Below, one piece after another: positions 32,011 through 44,800 of a stretch of 64,000 bases of DNA. How positions within the stretch are numbered: the stretch's first letter is position 1; each line of letters begins with the position of its first letter. Made by a program: the position numbers and the translations under genes. The DNA comes from Mytilus edulis (Eukaryota > Mollusca > Bivalvia > Mytilida > Mytilidae): contig NC_092346.1 in assembly GCF_963676685.1 (NCBI RefSeq), positions 94,663,917-94,727,916 on the forward strand. Direction: 5' to 3'. The notes beneath the pieces were generated by a model, which worked only from the letters and a program-made list of their open reading frames with translations, was not told the origin of the DNA and did no database searches.

Positions 32011-33376
32011 ATAACAAACATTACATTAGGTTTCAGGTGTAAAGAACGCATGCATATAAAAATCCTGCATTAATAAACGATAACTGTCATTTCGTTTATC
32101 ATAATATAACTTGTATCTCGGATCATTAGTTTTACAATTGAAACCTTCAAAAAGGACAACAGTTTCCATGGTTAAATAAATGTAATACTTGTAGACATCT
32201 ATCAGAGTTAGTTTCAACTTCTTTCGAGAATAGCTCATAACTGTGGTTTGTTTTTGGTAAGTGAACAAATATCAGATAAATGTTTGATGTGTCTGGTATA
32301 TTTAATTCAATTCCCATTATTCTACTGATCGGAATATCCAGTACTTCAACAAAAGACTAGTTTTTTCCCGATACCCGAAAGGCGACGACGCCTCTTTAAA
32401 TTAAAGTTAAATAATTTATGACAATGGTCATAAACGCCTTTCCCGTAACCAATATAATTCGTCGTATCTAAACGCATCAACTTACAAGACCGAAACCAGA
32501 GTTCTGCAATGATAACAATTATATCAATTCTATTTATATTAAGGAAATTAATAAGATATGGAACATTATAATCATGACTCCACGAGACAGTTCAAACATG
32601 CAAAGTTAAGTTCCATGATTAAGCACATACGATACGGTTTTGATCCCATAATGATTTGAAAATTTGAACATCGGCTATTTTTGTACCTGATTAAATCAAA
32701 TATGTAATAAAAAATATACCATCATGTGCTTTTTTTGAGTAAATCAAGCTTGAAATTTCAAATAGTTCCTCAAAATTCGGATTTGTGGACGCATTTTTCC
32801 TTTCGACAGAAATATATAACTTTTTTGTTTGAAGAAATAAAAAAAAGCTGTTTTTTGTTAAGTAATTTGTAATTTCTGATTTAAATCAATGTTCTTCAGA
32901 TTTTTCAGTTTTATTTTTACAAATAATCATAAATATCAAATTTTCATGAATGTAGAAAAAACGCCCTTTTTTGCTGTATATTTATCAAATTAAAAAAAAT
33001 TGCACTATTGACTTTTTCATGAAAATTGGTACACATACTCTTCATACGAATTTAAACCAAATGTCATTTTATAAAAGAGGGGTGCATGAACTCGTTTTCA
33101 AGTTAGTTATATCAGTTTCAATGATAAAAATCAGTCAAAAACAACATTTATTTTCCGATCAGTCATAGTTTGACGTCGCGAAAATAACAATTTACGTTAG
33201 CAACTGTAACTGTATCGTATGCCCTTTCGTGTCTACTTTGTCGTGAATAAATGAATCACAAGCTAGGCTTCAAATCTCTAGTAGATTCCTTTCGGCCATA
33301 AACTAGAATTGTACACAATATGTCAATCTCGTGCATCAAGAATCCGTTTGCTAATTGTAATGTGACTATTTTACAG
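32011..33376. other. Gene-free stretch upstream of a membrane-protein exon
   Basis: An 80-codon minus ORF at 32026-32268 has no recognised domain. Earlier exons of the 33377 gene should lie upstream, but I could not place them. Confidence 0.3.
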
Positions 33377-33553
33377 CTTCAAAAGATGTATATGTAAGGA
33401 TGTTGATAATGGTGAGATACTGCGGTTTGTTGTTTATGCCTGCATCCTGGTTTATGATGATGTTATCTTACTGTAAACTACACAAGGATTCGACAATGAA
33501 CACCCTTCCACATTGGTTAAAGAGGTTCGCTCTTGTGATATTCAGCATATATG
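33377..33553 (+). CDS. Multi-pass membrane protein, penultimate exon (possibly DRAM/FRAG1-like)
   Basis: 177 nt with acceptor TTTTACAG and donor GTAAGT, phase 1 on both sides. Encodes V-R-M-L-I-M-V-R-Y-C-G-L-L-F-M-P-A-S-W-F, then L-S-Y, a polar loop and L-P-H-W-L-K-R before a second helix. Phase joins exactly to 38026. The order of a helix ending in LSY, a loop, W-x-x-R and the next helix recalls DRAM/FRAG1/SFK1-family autophagy modulators, but identity is low and the N-terminal exons were not found. Confidence 0.6.
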
Positions 33554-33819
33554 GTAAGTTCTTAATGTTTCAATATAATAATACTTATGAATTTTGAAAA
33601 TTTGAAGAAAAAAAATTGACGGGGAGGACGCCAATGACATTGTTTCTTTTACGAATCGATCAAAGATCAGCCTACGTAATTTCAAATCAAACACGCGCCC
33701 ACGTTATCAGCTCGGTAGTTAGTACTTTCAAATTGGTACTGACACGATATATAACAAATTAACTAAAATTGCCCGTTTATAAATTGTGGCATTATATAGA
33801 AAGTTAGAAACTAATGTTT

Positions 33820-34010
33820 CAACTGCCTCAAGTAAAGTTGGCCTTAGAAGTATTTGGCTATTTTTAGGTCCTTTTTGGTTTACTATTATCGGTCCTTATA
33901 CATCCTTGGCTTTCAAATATTCGGGTTTGAGTGTAACTGATCAGGGTAAATCCAGAAAAGCGCTCCGGACGCATGAAATGAATATTGTGTATATTTTTTT
34001 TTTATATAAG
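33820..34010 (-). repeat. Dispersed bivalve repeat, inverted relative of the 8556 family
   Basis: TTGAGTGTAACTGATCAGGG and AGCGCTCCGGACGCATGAAA correspond to the complement of the ATGAGTC / ACGCGCGT core seen at 8600 and 23600. Confidence 0.5.
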
Positions 34011-34395
34011 CGACGTTCCGGATTTGGGCTGATCTGCAGTTCACTTGCGATTATTGTGTCTTTCATTTGCGCAGATTATGAACAGGTAAATGCAAGATGA
34101 ATTTATTTTTTATTCATCTTCTGGTAGCCAGTTGTACATTAGTCCGATATTACTCTGACGTAGAACAGCTATTTTGCCAGACAAGCTGGGACTACGCTTG
34201 GCTGGCAATACACCCGTTTGACGTCAAAGTTATCTCGGACTAATTGTACATGTTATGAATTGTCAATTTAAACGTATATACCAAACATTGTCTCCAGCTC
34301 ACCGCGGATTGGTGAAATAACGATATGAAATGGATGCATGTGTCATATCTTTAATTAACGCGATTTTTACATATTTTGAGCATTATTAAAAACTA

Positions 34396-37300
34396 CAGTC
34401 TCACTAATTAGCGACAAGAAGCGACAAGAACTTATTTAGCGACAAGAACACTTTTTTTTAATCAAAATTACTTATTCCAAATAAATATTAAAAGAATATG
34501 CAAAAGAAAACAATTTTAGCGACAAAAAAGTTAATATTGATAGAAATCAAAGAGCTGAATAGCTCTGAGGGGAAAGACGGCCCTTGTTTCTATTTAATTG
34601 ATTTTTTTTTGGAAAAGGGGGGGGGGGATATTATGATAGTCTTCATATAAAAAATGAAAAAGAGAACAGCTAGAACATGTAGAAAGGTTGACAATATTAA
34701 AATCAATTGTTGTTTATGTAATTTCATTTCCTTAGTTTAGGATTCAATTTGGACCAATGGAAGAGATCTGCATCTTCTAAATCTAAAAATTCGATTAAAG
34801 TTGATAGTTAATTATCTAAAATTCAACTGAATTATGTCATTTCACAACAACTACAATATTTTTTTGAAATCTTAATTGTGTACCACTTAACTGCAGGCTA
34901 GGGCCATTTTCCATTTTTTGTGACAGTATTCTTGGATTTTAAAGTTTTTTCTTAAGAAAGTGTGGACTGAAAAATCTATTCAGTTTTAAATTTCCATTGA
35001 TAAAGTTCCCAGTTACAACTCTCATAACAGGGAAACAGGTACTAATAAAAAAAACCCAATATAATTGATGTAAACTATGTGAAGCTTGTTTCCAAATCTA
35101 AAATTTGAAATATTTGTAAATTTCATGAATAAATAGGTTAAAACTACAAAATGCAACATTTTAATTTTTTTATTTTTTTTTACCATTACAATGATTATGT
35201 TGCAAATTGGTACACAAAAATTTAGTTTTAATGAAAGACTACTAATCCAATGAAATGTCACATTTTAAGTGTTAAAATACATTAACTTTTATTTTAGTGG
35301 ATAATTACTCATCAATTGAGGTGCTCCTGATTTGGAGGAAGATTCTCAAAACAGAATTTTTACAGAAAAAATTAATAAAATCGTTTCTCTCCCCTATCTC
35401 ATGTAACCCCGCGATCTTTGTTTACTTTGCAAGTTGTTCAACAGTTGACCTACAAATTAAAGTATTGCATGTTGATGTTTGAATCATCTACAGCAAACAA
35501 TATTATGTTTAAATTGAACAAATACCAATGTGTAATTAGTGCACGATCTCTGAGAATGATTTAAATAACCAGTGAAGGATATCCCTGCTTCTGCGTAGTG
35601 TGGCATTCCAAGAATGACGTCACTATAAAATACAATATAGGTTGGATATATTTAGAATATCTTGTCATACTGATTTTTCCGGATTGTAAAAGAAACGTCA
35701 ATAATGTAAAGGAGGGCTCAAGATACGATAATTTCGTGAGAAACAGAAGGGAAATGAGTCAAAAAGTGTTTAAAGTCAAACTATTAATTTCTGGGTTTCC
35801 TTCTCTTCCATCTAAGTAAGATTTGTTGGGGGGTTTTCCACATTATAAAAACAAAATGAATGATGTGAGGGAATGTCACTCTGGTCAACCCCATAGGGGA
35901 TTGACGGCTTGAAGCCGTCTTTCCCCAAAAAATGAAACATAGATCAAATTACTACATTTATTTACATGATATTTTATTATTTATTATGTATTACAGCAAG
36001 TATTACGTTTACCCTATCGTATTATATTACTTTAACTTGAGTTTTAGAACAATATATTTATCTTCTAATTTGTTTTTTACTCTTTGAACAATAATGTTAC
36101 GGTACCCAAATTGCACCTATCAATCAAAAATAGCAGTAGAAATCTTACAAGATTTCATAGAGACTAAACAATTTGTATTTTTTATGATTTGATACTATGC
36201 AGGTCTTCCAAATAGGTTAAAATATTTAGATATACACAAAACATTAACAGTTTTTATCAGCATATGATGTGTTTACTGAAAAAGCAAAATGTACGGAAAA
36301 CCTCATCATGCGACGTCATCAAAACGTCATCTTTTTAAAATTAGCAAATGCAATATGTTACAAGTATCTATTTCTTAAAAAATGAAGAGTAAGCATGGAC
36401 TTATATGCAATTTCTTTAAAAATATTTGAAGAAATTAAACAAAAGCTCTGTTACTCGACTTTTGATGATGCAAATTTAAGCATGGGTGCAACTTGGGTAC
36501 TGCTCATTACCGGTATAGAATCATTAATGGTTTGGAGGTCAATTTTAGACCATTTTTTTATGATTCCTTATGGATTCAAAATTAAATTGGTAAAACCATA
36601 TAGTAAATAATGATACATCTTCAAAATAAACACATAATGAAAAAAAAATCCGAAGAATTAATAAACGTAGGTTAAAAAACTGTCAAAATAGGTGAAATTT
36701 GGGTATATATAACTTACAAAATGCATTATTTGTGCATCATTGTCCAGAAAATACAGACACAAATTGTGAAATACAAAGAACTGAAATCAAACAAGAGGAA
36801 AACAAAATTAAAATGTGAATATTTTCCATCATTTTATTTTGTGTATTGCCTCAATTAACGATACTTATCATGTTTATGCATATCAGAGACATATAATACA
36901 ATACAAATGTATTATATGTCTCTGTGCATATTGATTGAAAATTAAAGGAAATTAATGGCAATCTTGAGATTTCAACAGGTGTTCACTATTTACAATAATT
37001 GTATATTCTGGCGCGTGTAATTGTATAGTCTGACGCGTGTACAAAGTTTAAGGTGTTAACTGGATGTTATTGTAGCAATAAAACAAGGGACACACGCCTC
37101 GATAATCTCACTTGACTGATGTTCCACATTGTGTGAACTGTTATTACCTTAGAGTGAAGCCCCATCTAATGTTGTACTGTATTGTTAGAAAGGAAATAAT
37201 ATTTCATGTTTTTGTTTTAATAAATCCTTCAAAGGAAAGTTGAAATATCTGTGTTTTTATTTCCATTTCATTGCCCGTATATATTAAAAAAAAAATGCAT

Positions 37301-37421
37301 ATTTCTTTATATTTGATAAATATGTTTTCTTGTCGCTAAATAGTCTTCTTGTCACTAAACTTATTCTTCTTGTTGGTTCTTGTTGCTTTTTGACGCTTCT
37401 TGTCGCTAATTAGTGAGACCC
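34396..37421. mobile_element. 3.0-kb TIR transposon with GCGACAAGAA subterminal repeats
   Basis: Left end CAGTCTCACTAATTAGCGAC and right end GTCGCTAATTAGTGAGACCC are inverted repeats. Both subterminal regions repeat GCGACAAGAA or its complement several times. AAAAACTA is duplicated exactly on both sides (34388-34395 and 37422-37429), an 8-bp target duplication as in hAT. ORFs inside are under 80 codons with no transposase motif, so it is non-autonomous. It sits in the intron between exons 33377-33553 and 38026-38276. Confidence 0.75.
36884..36924. repeat. Perfect 17-bp hairpin
   Basis: CAGAGACATATAATACA, a 7-nt loop and its exact complement; six more outer pairs form beyond a 3-nt bulge. Inside the 3.0-kb transposon. 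Confidence 0.7.
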
Positions 37422-37429
37422 AAAAACTA

Positions 37430-38025
37430 TAGTCATTAATCACATATTGCGTTAAAACATTTTAAATTAACTCGTTGAAAGCAACGTTAAAAGTAAACTT
37501 ACAAATCCCCTCAAGTCCATTGCTGCTTCTGGATTGTAATAACCGTCTTGCATCCTGTGCCGTTCAACGCATGCGAGACAACTATATCTAGGCTAATCAA
37601 CTTACCAGAAACAGGAGTCGGACTCAAGTAATTCTGAAGTCACAACTTTTATGTTCCACTAGTGATACAATGTTTATGTATCTTTGGGTTTTCATACTTT
37701 GTTCAAGCATACCATATAGAAACATGTGTAAACTAAAACAGTAATTTACACATTTAAATGTGAACAGATGAATATGATAGACCATGCATACTACAGCAAT
37801 CTGATAATACACTAAACATAGAACTCTAACCTTACAAGTGATAAACAATGTCCTGTCACATTATATTCAGCAGTATGTGGTGTTTGGTATTATTTAATAT
37901 ATTGTATCTGGTGACTTGATCGCTATACCGAGGAATCAATTTTATAATATATTTCTAACCTACCTTTACATTTCTTTAACCAGTTCATTTAATATTTAAT
38001 AATGGTGATTTATTTTTCTTTTCAG
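37430..38025. other. Intron remainder
   Basis: Nothing identified between the transposon and the last exon. Confidence 0.3.
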
Positions 38026-38276
38026 CTGTATTTGGCCTATTGGAAATGTATAGGTTTCGTGAAAATATTGGGCTATCTTGGTTGTGCATTTCTGATGTGT
38101 GCATGATGTTTACGACCTCCATGCTGTACTGGCATAGTCATCATGATCAAATGAAAGATATGAAGAATCAAAGCCTTAAAGGCTGTAAAAGCAATTGCTG
38201 CCATGTTAATGTTTGGGGACTTTTATTTTTCATCCACATATATACAAGAATTAGACCTGACATGAGTGTTGTCTAG
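38026..38276 (+). CDS. Multi-pass membrane protein, last exon
   Basis: Acceptor TTTTCTTTTCAG, entering in phase 1 from the 33377-33553 exon; stop TAG at 38274-38276. Completes one helix (AVFGLLEMY), gives another (LSWLCISDVCMMFTTSMLYW) and ends in a His/Lys/Cys-rich tail. Together the exons supply about 142 residues with three membrane segments. Confidence 0.6.
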
Positions 38277-38845
38277 TTAAAAGTAAGAAGGTTTTAACTT
38301 TATATAAATAAAAGACTTTAGCAGAAAGTCATTTTTAATATGTTTTATATTTCACAAGGAGACAACACGTTTACCAGGCTAAAGTTGGGGTCAAATATAC
38401 ATGTGCTGAAACATATAACTCAAAATGAAATCATCATGGATTATCCCCTGGTAGTGTTTGTAACTTCCTTGGCAATAATTTCCTTTATTGATTTAATTTT
38501 AACAATTTTCATTATTAGTTTATATTTAACCATTAACACAAATGATTAAGTTAAAACATTTCAACTTTCCAGACGCAAATGTTAAAAAACGGGAAAGAAA
38601 TAAAATATCTTACAAGACATAAACATGTAAAGAATAAATGTATATTTCAGCTTAATAAAAATATTTTCATAATGTTACTTTGTCATCATTTTTAAAACTA
38701 AGTTCCAAACATTATTGCTTAGTTGATATGTGTCCTTCTGATGCGGTACGAGCACAGGCATAGAAACAAGTGCATGTGGGTACGACTCGATAACTACAAT
38801 TCTCATGCAATCCCGAAAAGACAAACATGACATTAAATCGTTAGT

Positions 38846-39525
38846 GTGAGTTCGTGGTCTAGTGGTTAAGACCGATGGCTACAGTGCTGAAGGTCCCGAG
38901 TTCGATTCTCACTCGGGGTGCTAAAAATCTCAGTACATTAGAAGGGTAATTTTCACCCTCTCACACACATCTCTGGTACCCAGACCGGAGTTTAAACTAG
39001 AATGGGTACGTTGGGGGCCTCGGTTGGTCAAAGTGTCCCTACTTTGACCTGGAGATCAATCTTCTGATATCTCTCTGGTTTGTCTGTTTCCACCGAGTGG
39101 CCCGGTGGTTCTCTCCGAGTACTTCGGCTTCCTCCACCACAATAACAGACTTCCAGGTGTCCTAGCACTCCCTTTGTGTTGAATTGGGTGGGGATTGGTT
39201 GTCCTTGTAAAAATAATTGTCGTATAAATATACGTTAGTGACACATCTCCATTAATCCCGTTAGGGAGTGTACATGGATGCCACTGTACCCTCGCAGCTT
39301 TCGAGGGGTTCTTCGGATATCGGAGGCATTTACCAGTACATACATATCACTGAACTAGTATAATATTGTATAGGGGCCAGCTGAAGGACGACTCCGGGTG
39401 CGGGAATTTTTCGCTGCATTGAAGACCTGTTGGTGACCTTAATTCTGCTGTTGTATGTTTTTCTATGGTCGGGTTGTTGTCTCTTTGACAAATTCCCCAT
39501 TTCCATTCTCAATTTTAATATACGA
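38846..39525 (+). mobile_element. tRNA-headed SINE (composite, about 680 bp)
   Basis: The head has Pol III boxes: A box TGGTCTAGTGG (38855-38865) and B box GAGTTCGATTC (38898-38908). The tRNA fold is degenerate, so this is not a tRNA gene. The body runs through CCTCTCACACACATCTCTGG and CCTCGGTTGGTCAAAGTG, and the tail ends GTTGTCTCTTTGACAAATTC then CCCCATTTCCATTCTC. The same tail occurs alone at 61718-61766. Confidence 0.65.
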
Positions 39526-41730
39526 ACAAGAACAAACAGCTCTACGTTGCTTTGATATTTATCAATTTTCAGGAAACATTGCGAAACATGATCTTCAATA
39601 TTTCGAAAACATGTGAAATAAAATTGCTAACACGGTGGACCGTCGAGTGTCAACAAACGTAGTAGACTTGTTCACTGAAAAGACGAGGATAATGGTTTCA
39701 TCTGACATTTGTTATGCAAACCCAGTTTTGATCATGATATTTAAAAAGACGTACTTTTTTTCAATCTATGTATTAATAAACTAGAAAATTCCAAATTGTA
39801 AATATCTCTTCATCTGGACCGACTTGGCATCTACTACGTTTCCAAGGACGGGTCCATTTCATTAGTAAGGTGATCGATAAATATTACGGAGTTTTGACAG
39901 AAAAGGAAAACGAACTTATTGTTATGTGTTTTCAACAAAGGTTTCGTTCCGCTAAATTATTTGCGCAAATAAAGTTTGTCTATTTTTAGATTACAGGGCC
40001 TAATAATTAACCTGTGTAGTGATTTTGATTTTACGATAAATGTATGAATGAACGATAAGTTTATGAATGAACAAGAGCACCTGACCTCTTAAAGAAACAC
40101 AAATTAAACATAAAATACCGTATTTATTAAGAGATAATTCAGTTAAATTTTCAATACTAAATCAACAACTGAAATGAATCCATATTTTGTTGAAACATCG
40201 TACGAACGGCGGAAAACGGAATCGCATTTATAAAAATGTACTTTTTTTCACTCGGACTTCTATGTTATTTGATAGTCAAACGGTTGACCCTTTAAATACA
40301 AAAATACATCTACAAGAACATATTCTGAAACTTCTTAAATCCACTAACTTTTTTTTAAAGTTTCAAGCTATGTATTGCATTAGAAAACATACATAGGTGT
40401 TAAAGAATGACTGACCAGGAGCCTGTTTAACAAAATACTATGGCTTGATCTGGGCGGAGTCTCTGATCTGGGTCACAAAGATGGCCATACGCGACGGCAT
40501 AAAAGCAATTGCTTTAAAAATGAATGATAGACCATATGATAGATCGATCACACAACATGGCCATTTTGTGAAAATGTTAGAATAGCCTAAATTTTCTGTC
40601 TATAATATCAACATAAGTAATGATTAAGTCTGAACTTCCACTTTGTTAATATATTAGCAATACAAAATCTTTTTGTGTTTAAAACATGTATTTATCTTCA
40701 TTTTAAGCTGGATATTCCTTATTGTTCTATAAAGAAATGACCAGTTGCATACTGCATATAATAATATTCTTGCATTCTAAAGCTACAATTGTTTGTTAGT
40801 CTTAAGTTCAAATTTTCTTGAAATTTATTTAAAAAAATAAAATAATCTGATCTTATAAGATTTTATTAGTCAATCTTTACACTTCTTCAACATTATTAAA
40901 CACGGCTATGAAATAACATTAATGTAAAAAAAAATCCACTTTTACAGCAGCTATACTGGATCATAAAACACATCTTATCTATATATTATTCCATGCCTCC
41001 ATAATTTTTATCAAAAGAAACAATGTTCTGATCTAAGAAACAGACAAGCATCCATGTTAAATTTTATTCTGACTCATGATTATTTTCTTGAATAGGGAGT
41101 AAGTTTTCAGTGTGAATGTCATATGATATTTCTCTGGTCATTTTTCCAAATATTGTTCATTCCAGATTTTTTTCTTATGTCCAATCCTTACATGTACAAA
41201 CACAGGTATTTGTTCAGTTCAACATGATACAACCACAGGATTTTGACAAAGGAAGACCACACTCTATACATTGCAAACATCCTCATATATAAAGTACTAG
41301 TAATAACTGTCAATTAAATAGGATGTTTTTTAATGATGTCCCTTTTAAAAGACAAGAAACAGTTAGTTGACAGACCTAACCTGGGGACATTATCCTATTT
41401 AACAGAACATTCTGGTAGGTGAAGCAATATACTTTTCACTAAAGCACATCTCACCTGTCAATTTAAATATGATTTTAAAAGTTGTGATACAAATTGGTAT
41501 TTTTCTTTTAATATTTTAATCTGTAAGAACGGATAGTCCAAACCAAACTAATAGTTTTCCAGATTTGTTTTACATGTACTTTCAATCTTCCCCTTGACAC
41601 AGTGTTTTAATACACTTATTTTCTCTATCCTAACAAAAATGTATTTTTCCCTCAGTAATTAAATGAATAACTGAATCATGTCTCACTTGGATTGCACAAT
41701 AATATTTCTCATTCCACTGGAATGTATGTC
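39526..41730. other. Intergenic stretch between a SINE and the 3' end of INTS4
   Basis: No gene seen. It must include the INTS4 3' untranslated region (minus strand). No coding exon is supported. Confidence 0.35.
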
Positions 41731-41876
41731 TCATCTTTTTACTTGTTTTGGTGACACATAAACTTGAACAGGTTTACTCAAATCAATAGTCTGTTTCACA
41801 TTGTCCTGTGAAGTGTCCTTGAATTTTTGATTGGATGCAGTCTCCATGGAAACACATAGCTCCACATTGGTTGGTT
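41731..41876 (-). CDS. INTS4: INTS4 last exon
   Basis: 146 nt including TGA (41731-41733). Ends [14 protein letters not shown], matching the SKPVKVYIMPK terminus of vertebrate INTS4. Confidence 0.92.
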
Positions 41877-44800
41877 CTGAAAACACAAATAAAACACATA
41901 ATTTACTGAAATACCTATTTTCAATTTATGAATTCATAATTTACTTGATCTATGAAGATTATGATTTAAACATTTGAAGAAAACAGAACCACTCTTTATT
42001 ATGTATGGCTGTATATATTCTAACCAACAACAAAACAGGAAAACACACAAAAAGCATTTACCCAGTAATTATTTTAAATACTGTTTATTATGAATTACCA
42101 ATTAAAAGATCATACAGTTATAATAATATTTCATTAATTGTGTGAACATTTATATCATTTATCCCCTTAACTCCATAATGACGCCTTTTGACGCCACCCC
42201 CTTAACTCCATAATGACACCTTTTGACGCCACCCCCTTAACTCCATAATGACACCTTTTGACGCCACCCCCTTAACTCCATAATGACGCCTTTTGACGCC
42301 ACCCCCTTAACTCCATAATGACGCCTTTTGACGCCACCCCCTTAACTCCATAATGACGCCTTTTGACGCCACCCCCTTAACTCCATAATGACACCTTTTG
42401 ACGCCACCCCCTTAACTCCATAATGACACCTTTTGACGCCACCCCCTTAACTCCATAATGACACCTTTTGACGCCACCCCCTTAACTCCATAATGACACC
42501 TTTTGACGCCACCCCCCTTTAACTCCATAATGACACCTTTTGACGCCACCCCCCTTAACTCCATAATGACACCTTTTGACGCCACCCCCTTAACTCCATA
42601 ATGACACCTTTTGACGCCACCCCCTTAACTCCATAATGACGCCTTTTGACGCCACCCCCTTAACTCCATAGTGACGCCTTTTGACGCCACCCCCTTTACT
42701 CCATAGTGACGCCTTTTGACGCCACCCCTTTTACTCCATAATGACACCTTTAGACGCCTGTGTAGTACCTCAGTTGAAATGCTTTGACTACAAAGTGTTT
42801 GCCGTAGACTTAATGAAATTTGTATCCAATATGAAAAGGAATATCGTAGGAATATCTGATTTTAATTTATTTGATGAAATATTTGTTTTTACGCAATGCA
42901 TTAATATTTTAAAGCATATTTTTAGCATTTTATTGAAAAATCCTTATGTGAATCAAGTATGCAAAAAAAAATCAATGGAGGAAAGGGTTATTTGGAACTG
43001 ATTTCTCTGCTTTCTTTCTTTCAAGACTTGACTTCATGTCCTTATCCAAATGATCAAATAATATGTATGTAGAAACATTTAATATAGGTTGTACTGCTTA
43101 CTTCAAAGAACAAGGTTGACTCTAGGCTAAATATGTCCTTAAATTTCATTTTTTATTTCAAAATGTCCATAATTTGGTTCTTAAATGGATCTATTTCAAA
43201 ACCTTACTTCATTGTTAAAACTCTTCAGAAGAGTAAATTTTGGCTTTTTTAAATCATAACATTTTGGACATAATGTAAAAATATCATGATTTTTTAGCAT
43301 TTTGTGGACCTAAAAGCTTGAAGAAACCTCGGCCACAACCACCGATCCAAAATGTTCTGTAACCCAGAGTTGCCAATGATGATATTGAATCCCTAGACAC
43401 AAAAACTTTCTGGATCTTGGGTGGAGGTCAAAGAAAATTATAAGGCTTAAAACTGTTAAGCATTATTGAAAATTTTATCTATACTGATATAACAACGAAA
43501 CTAATGCATACTTAAAGAGTCAATACTTTGTCATTTCTAATATGATGTGCCAAAATCTAATTATTTTGTATAAATAGTATATATATATTACTATGTGAAA
43601 TTTGCAGTATTTCGGTGTAATTAAAAAAATATCAAAATCTGAGGGTTAATTTTTACCCTTAGTACTAAGACTTACTCCTTTGAATGCAATAAGTATCCCA
43701 TTTACAACATAATGTTTTAATTTGCAAGGCTAATTACCTGTCCACAAAGAATGTGACATAAGTACTTGTGTGACTAATCTATGTCTCAATGGTCCTAACT
43801 TATGGAAATCACTGGACTTTGGTGTAAACAGCTGGACAGTTTGGTCTGCAAACTTTTTCTGAAAGAAAACATCACAAAAATGTTCAATCTGTAATTTTAT
43901 TCATACAGCAAATGCAAAGAAGTTTAATAGATTTCAATCTATTCTCTTATTTTGTTCGTTACATAACAGAGTATGAAAATGAAGAAAAAACTAAATTTTG
44001 GTTCTTTAGTCTTTACTATTTTGAAAATTTGTCAATAGGCTTTAAAAACACTATGAAATAATTTCTAATAGATCTAAATTTTCGACAAGAAGACTGACTT
44101 TATAAACTCTATTGAAAAAAAATTTCCACATTATGCAGCTAAAAATCTGTATAAAAAAGATTTTTCTTTTTCTTTAAAAAAAACTTAGTGAAGTTCTCAT
44201 TTCAGAATCAAAAACTACTGCTAATATACATGTTTTCCCATACCTTAATTCTTATATTACTGGTACAAGGTACATTTTCTAACATAACATCTACAGGAAC
44301 AGCTAATGTTAGTCCTGCAGTGAATTTTAATGGTTTGTCTGTTGGACCAGTTGGGTCATTTATCACTGCTGTTATCTTTCTGATTTTATTTACAATGGGG
44401 AAGGCTGATGGCTTTATCATGGTGGTGGCATGCTGTAAGCTAGTGATGAATTCTGGAAGACCATTTAGGTCAAGGTCATCAACAACAGAGAAAATGTAAG
44501 TTGTGAAAGCATCTGGATGACACTGACTTGACGATAAGTAACTAAAATAAAATAAAAATAAGTTCAATTGTTTTTCCTTTTAATGGAAAAAAACCATCAT
44601 ATTATAAAGAGTTTAAATATCATAAAAATGTTATTTTCAATTCATTATGCAATAACCTTGTAGACTAGAACAGAATTCATGACCAAAAAAAGAAAAGTTT
44701 TTCTTGTTTTGCTGATATCTGAAAATGTTTCATTTTTTAACACAAAATAAGCTTTTAACAAAAAAATTCTTTCAAATAGAAAAAGATAATGAAAAAGTAC

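Noticed and set aside
33786-34100. 104-codon ORF as an extra exon of the membrane gene
   Set aside because: Its central part is a copy of the AGACTCATCAGTGACGCTC repeat family in inverse orientation.
38846-38932. Functional tRNA gene
   Set aside because: Pol III boxes are present but the stems are degenerate, and the sequence continues into a SINE body.
42166-42765. CRISPR-like array
   Set aside because: Units are contiguous tandem copies without unique spacers, in an animal intron.
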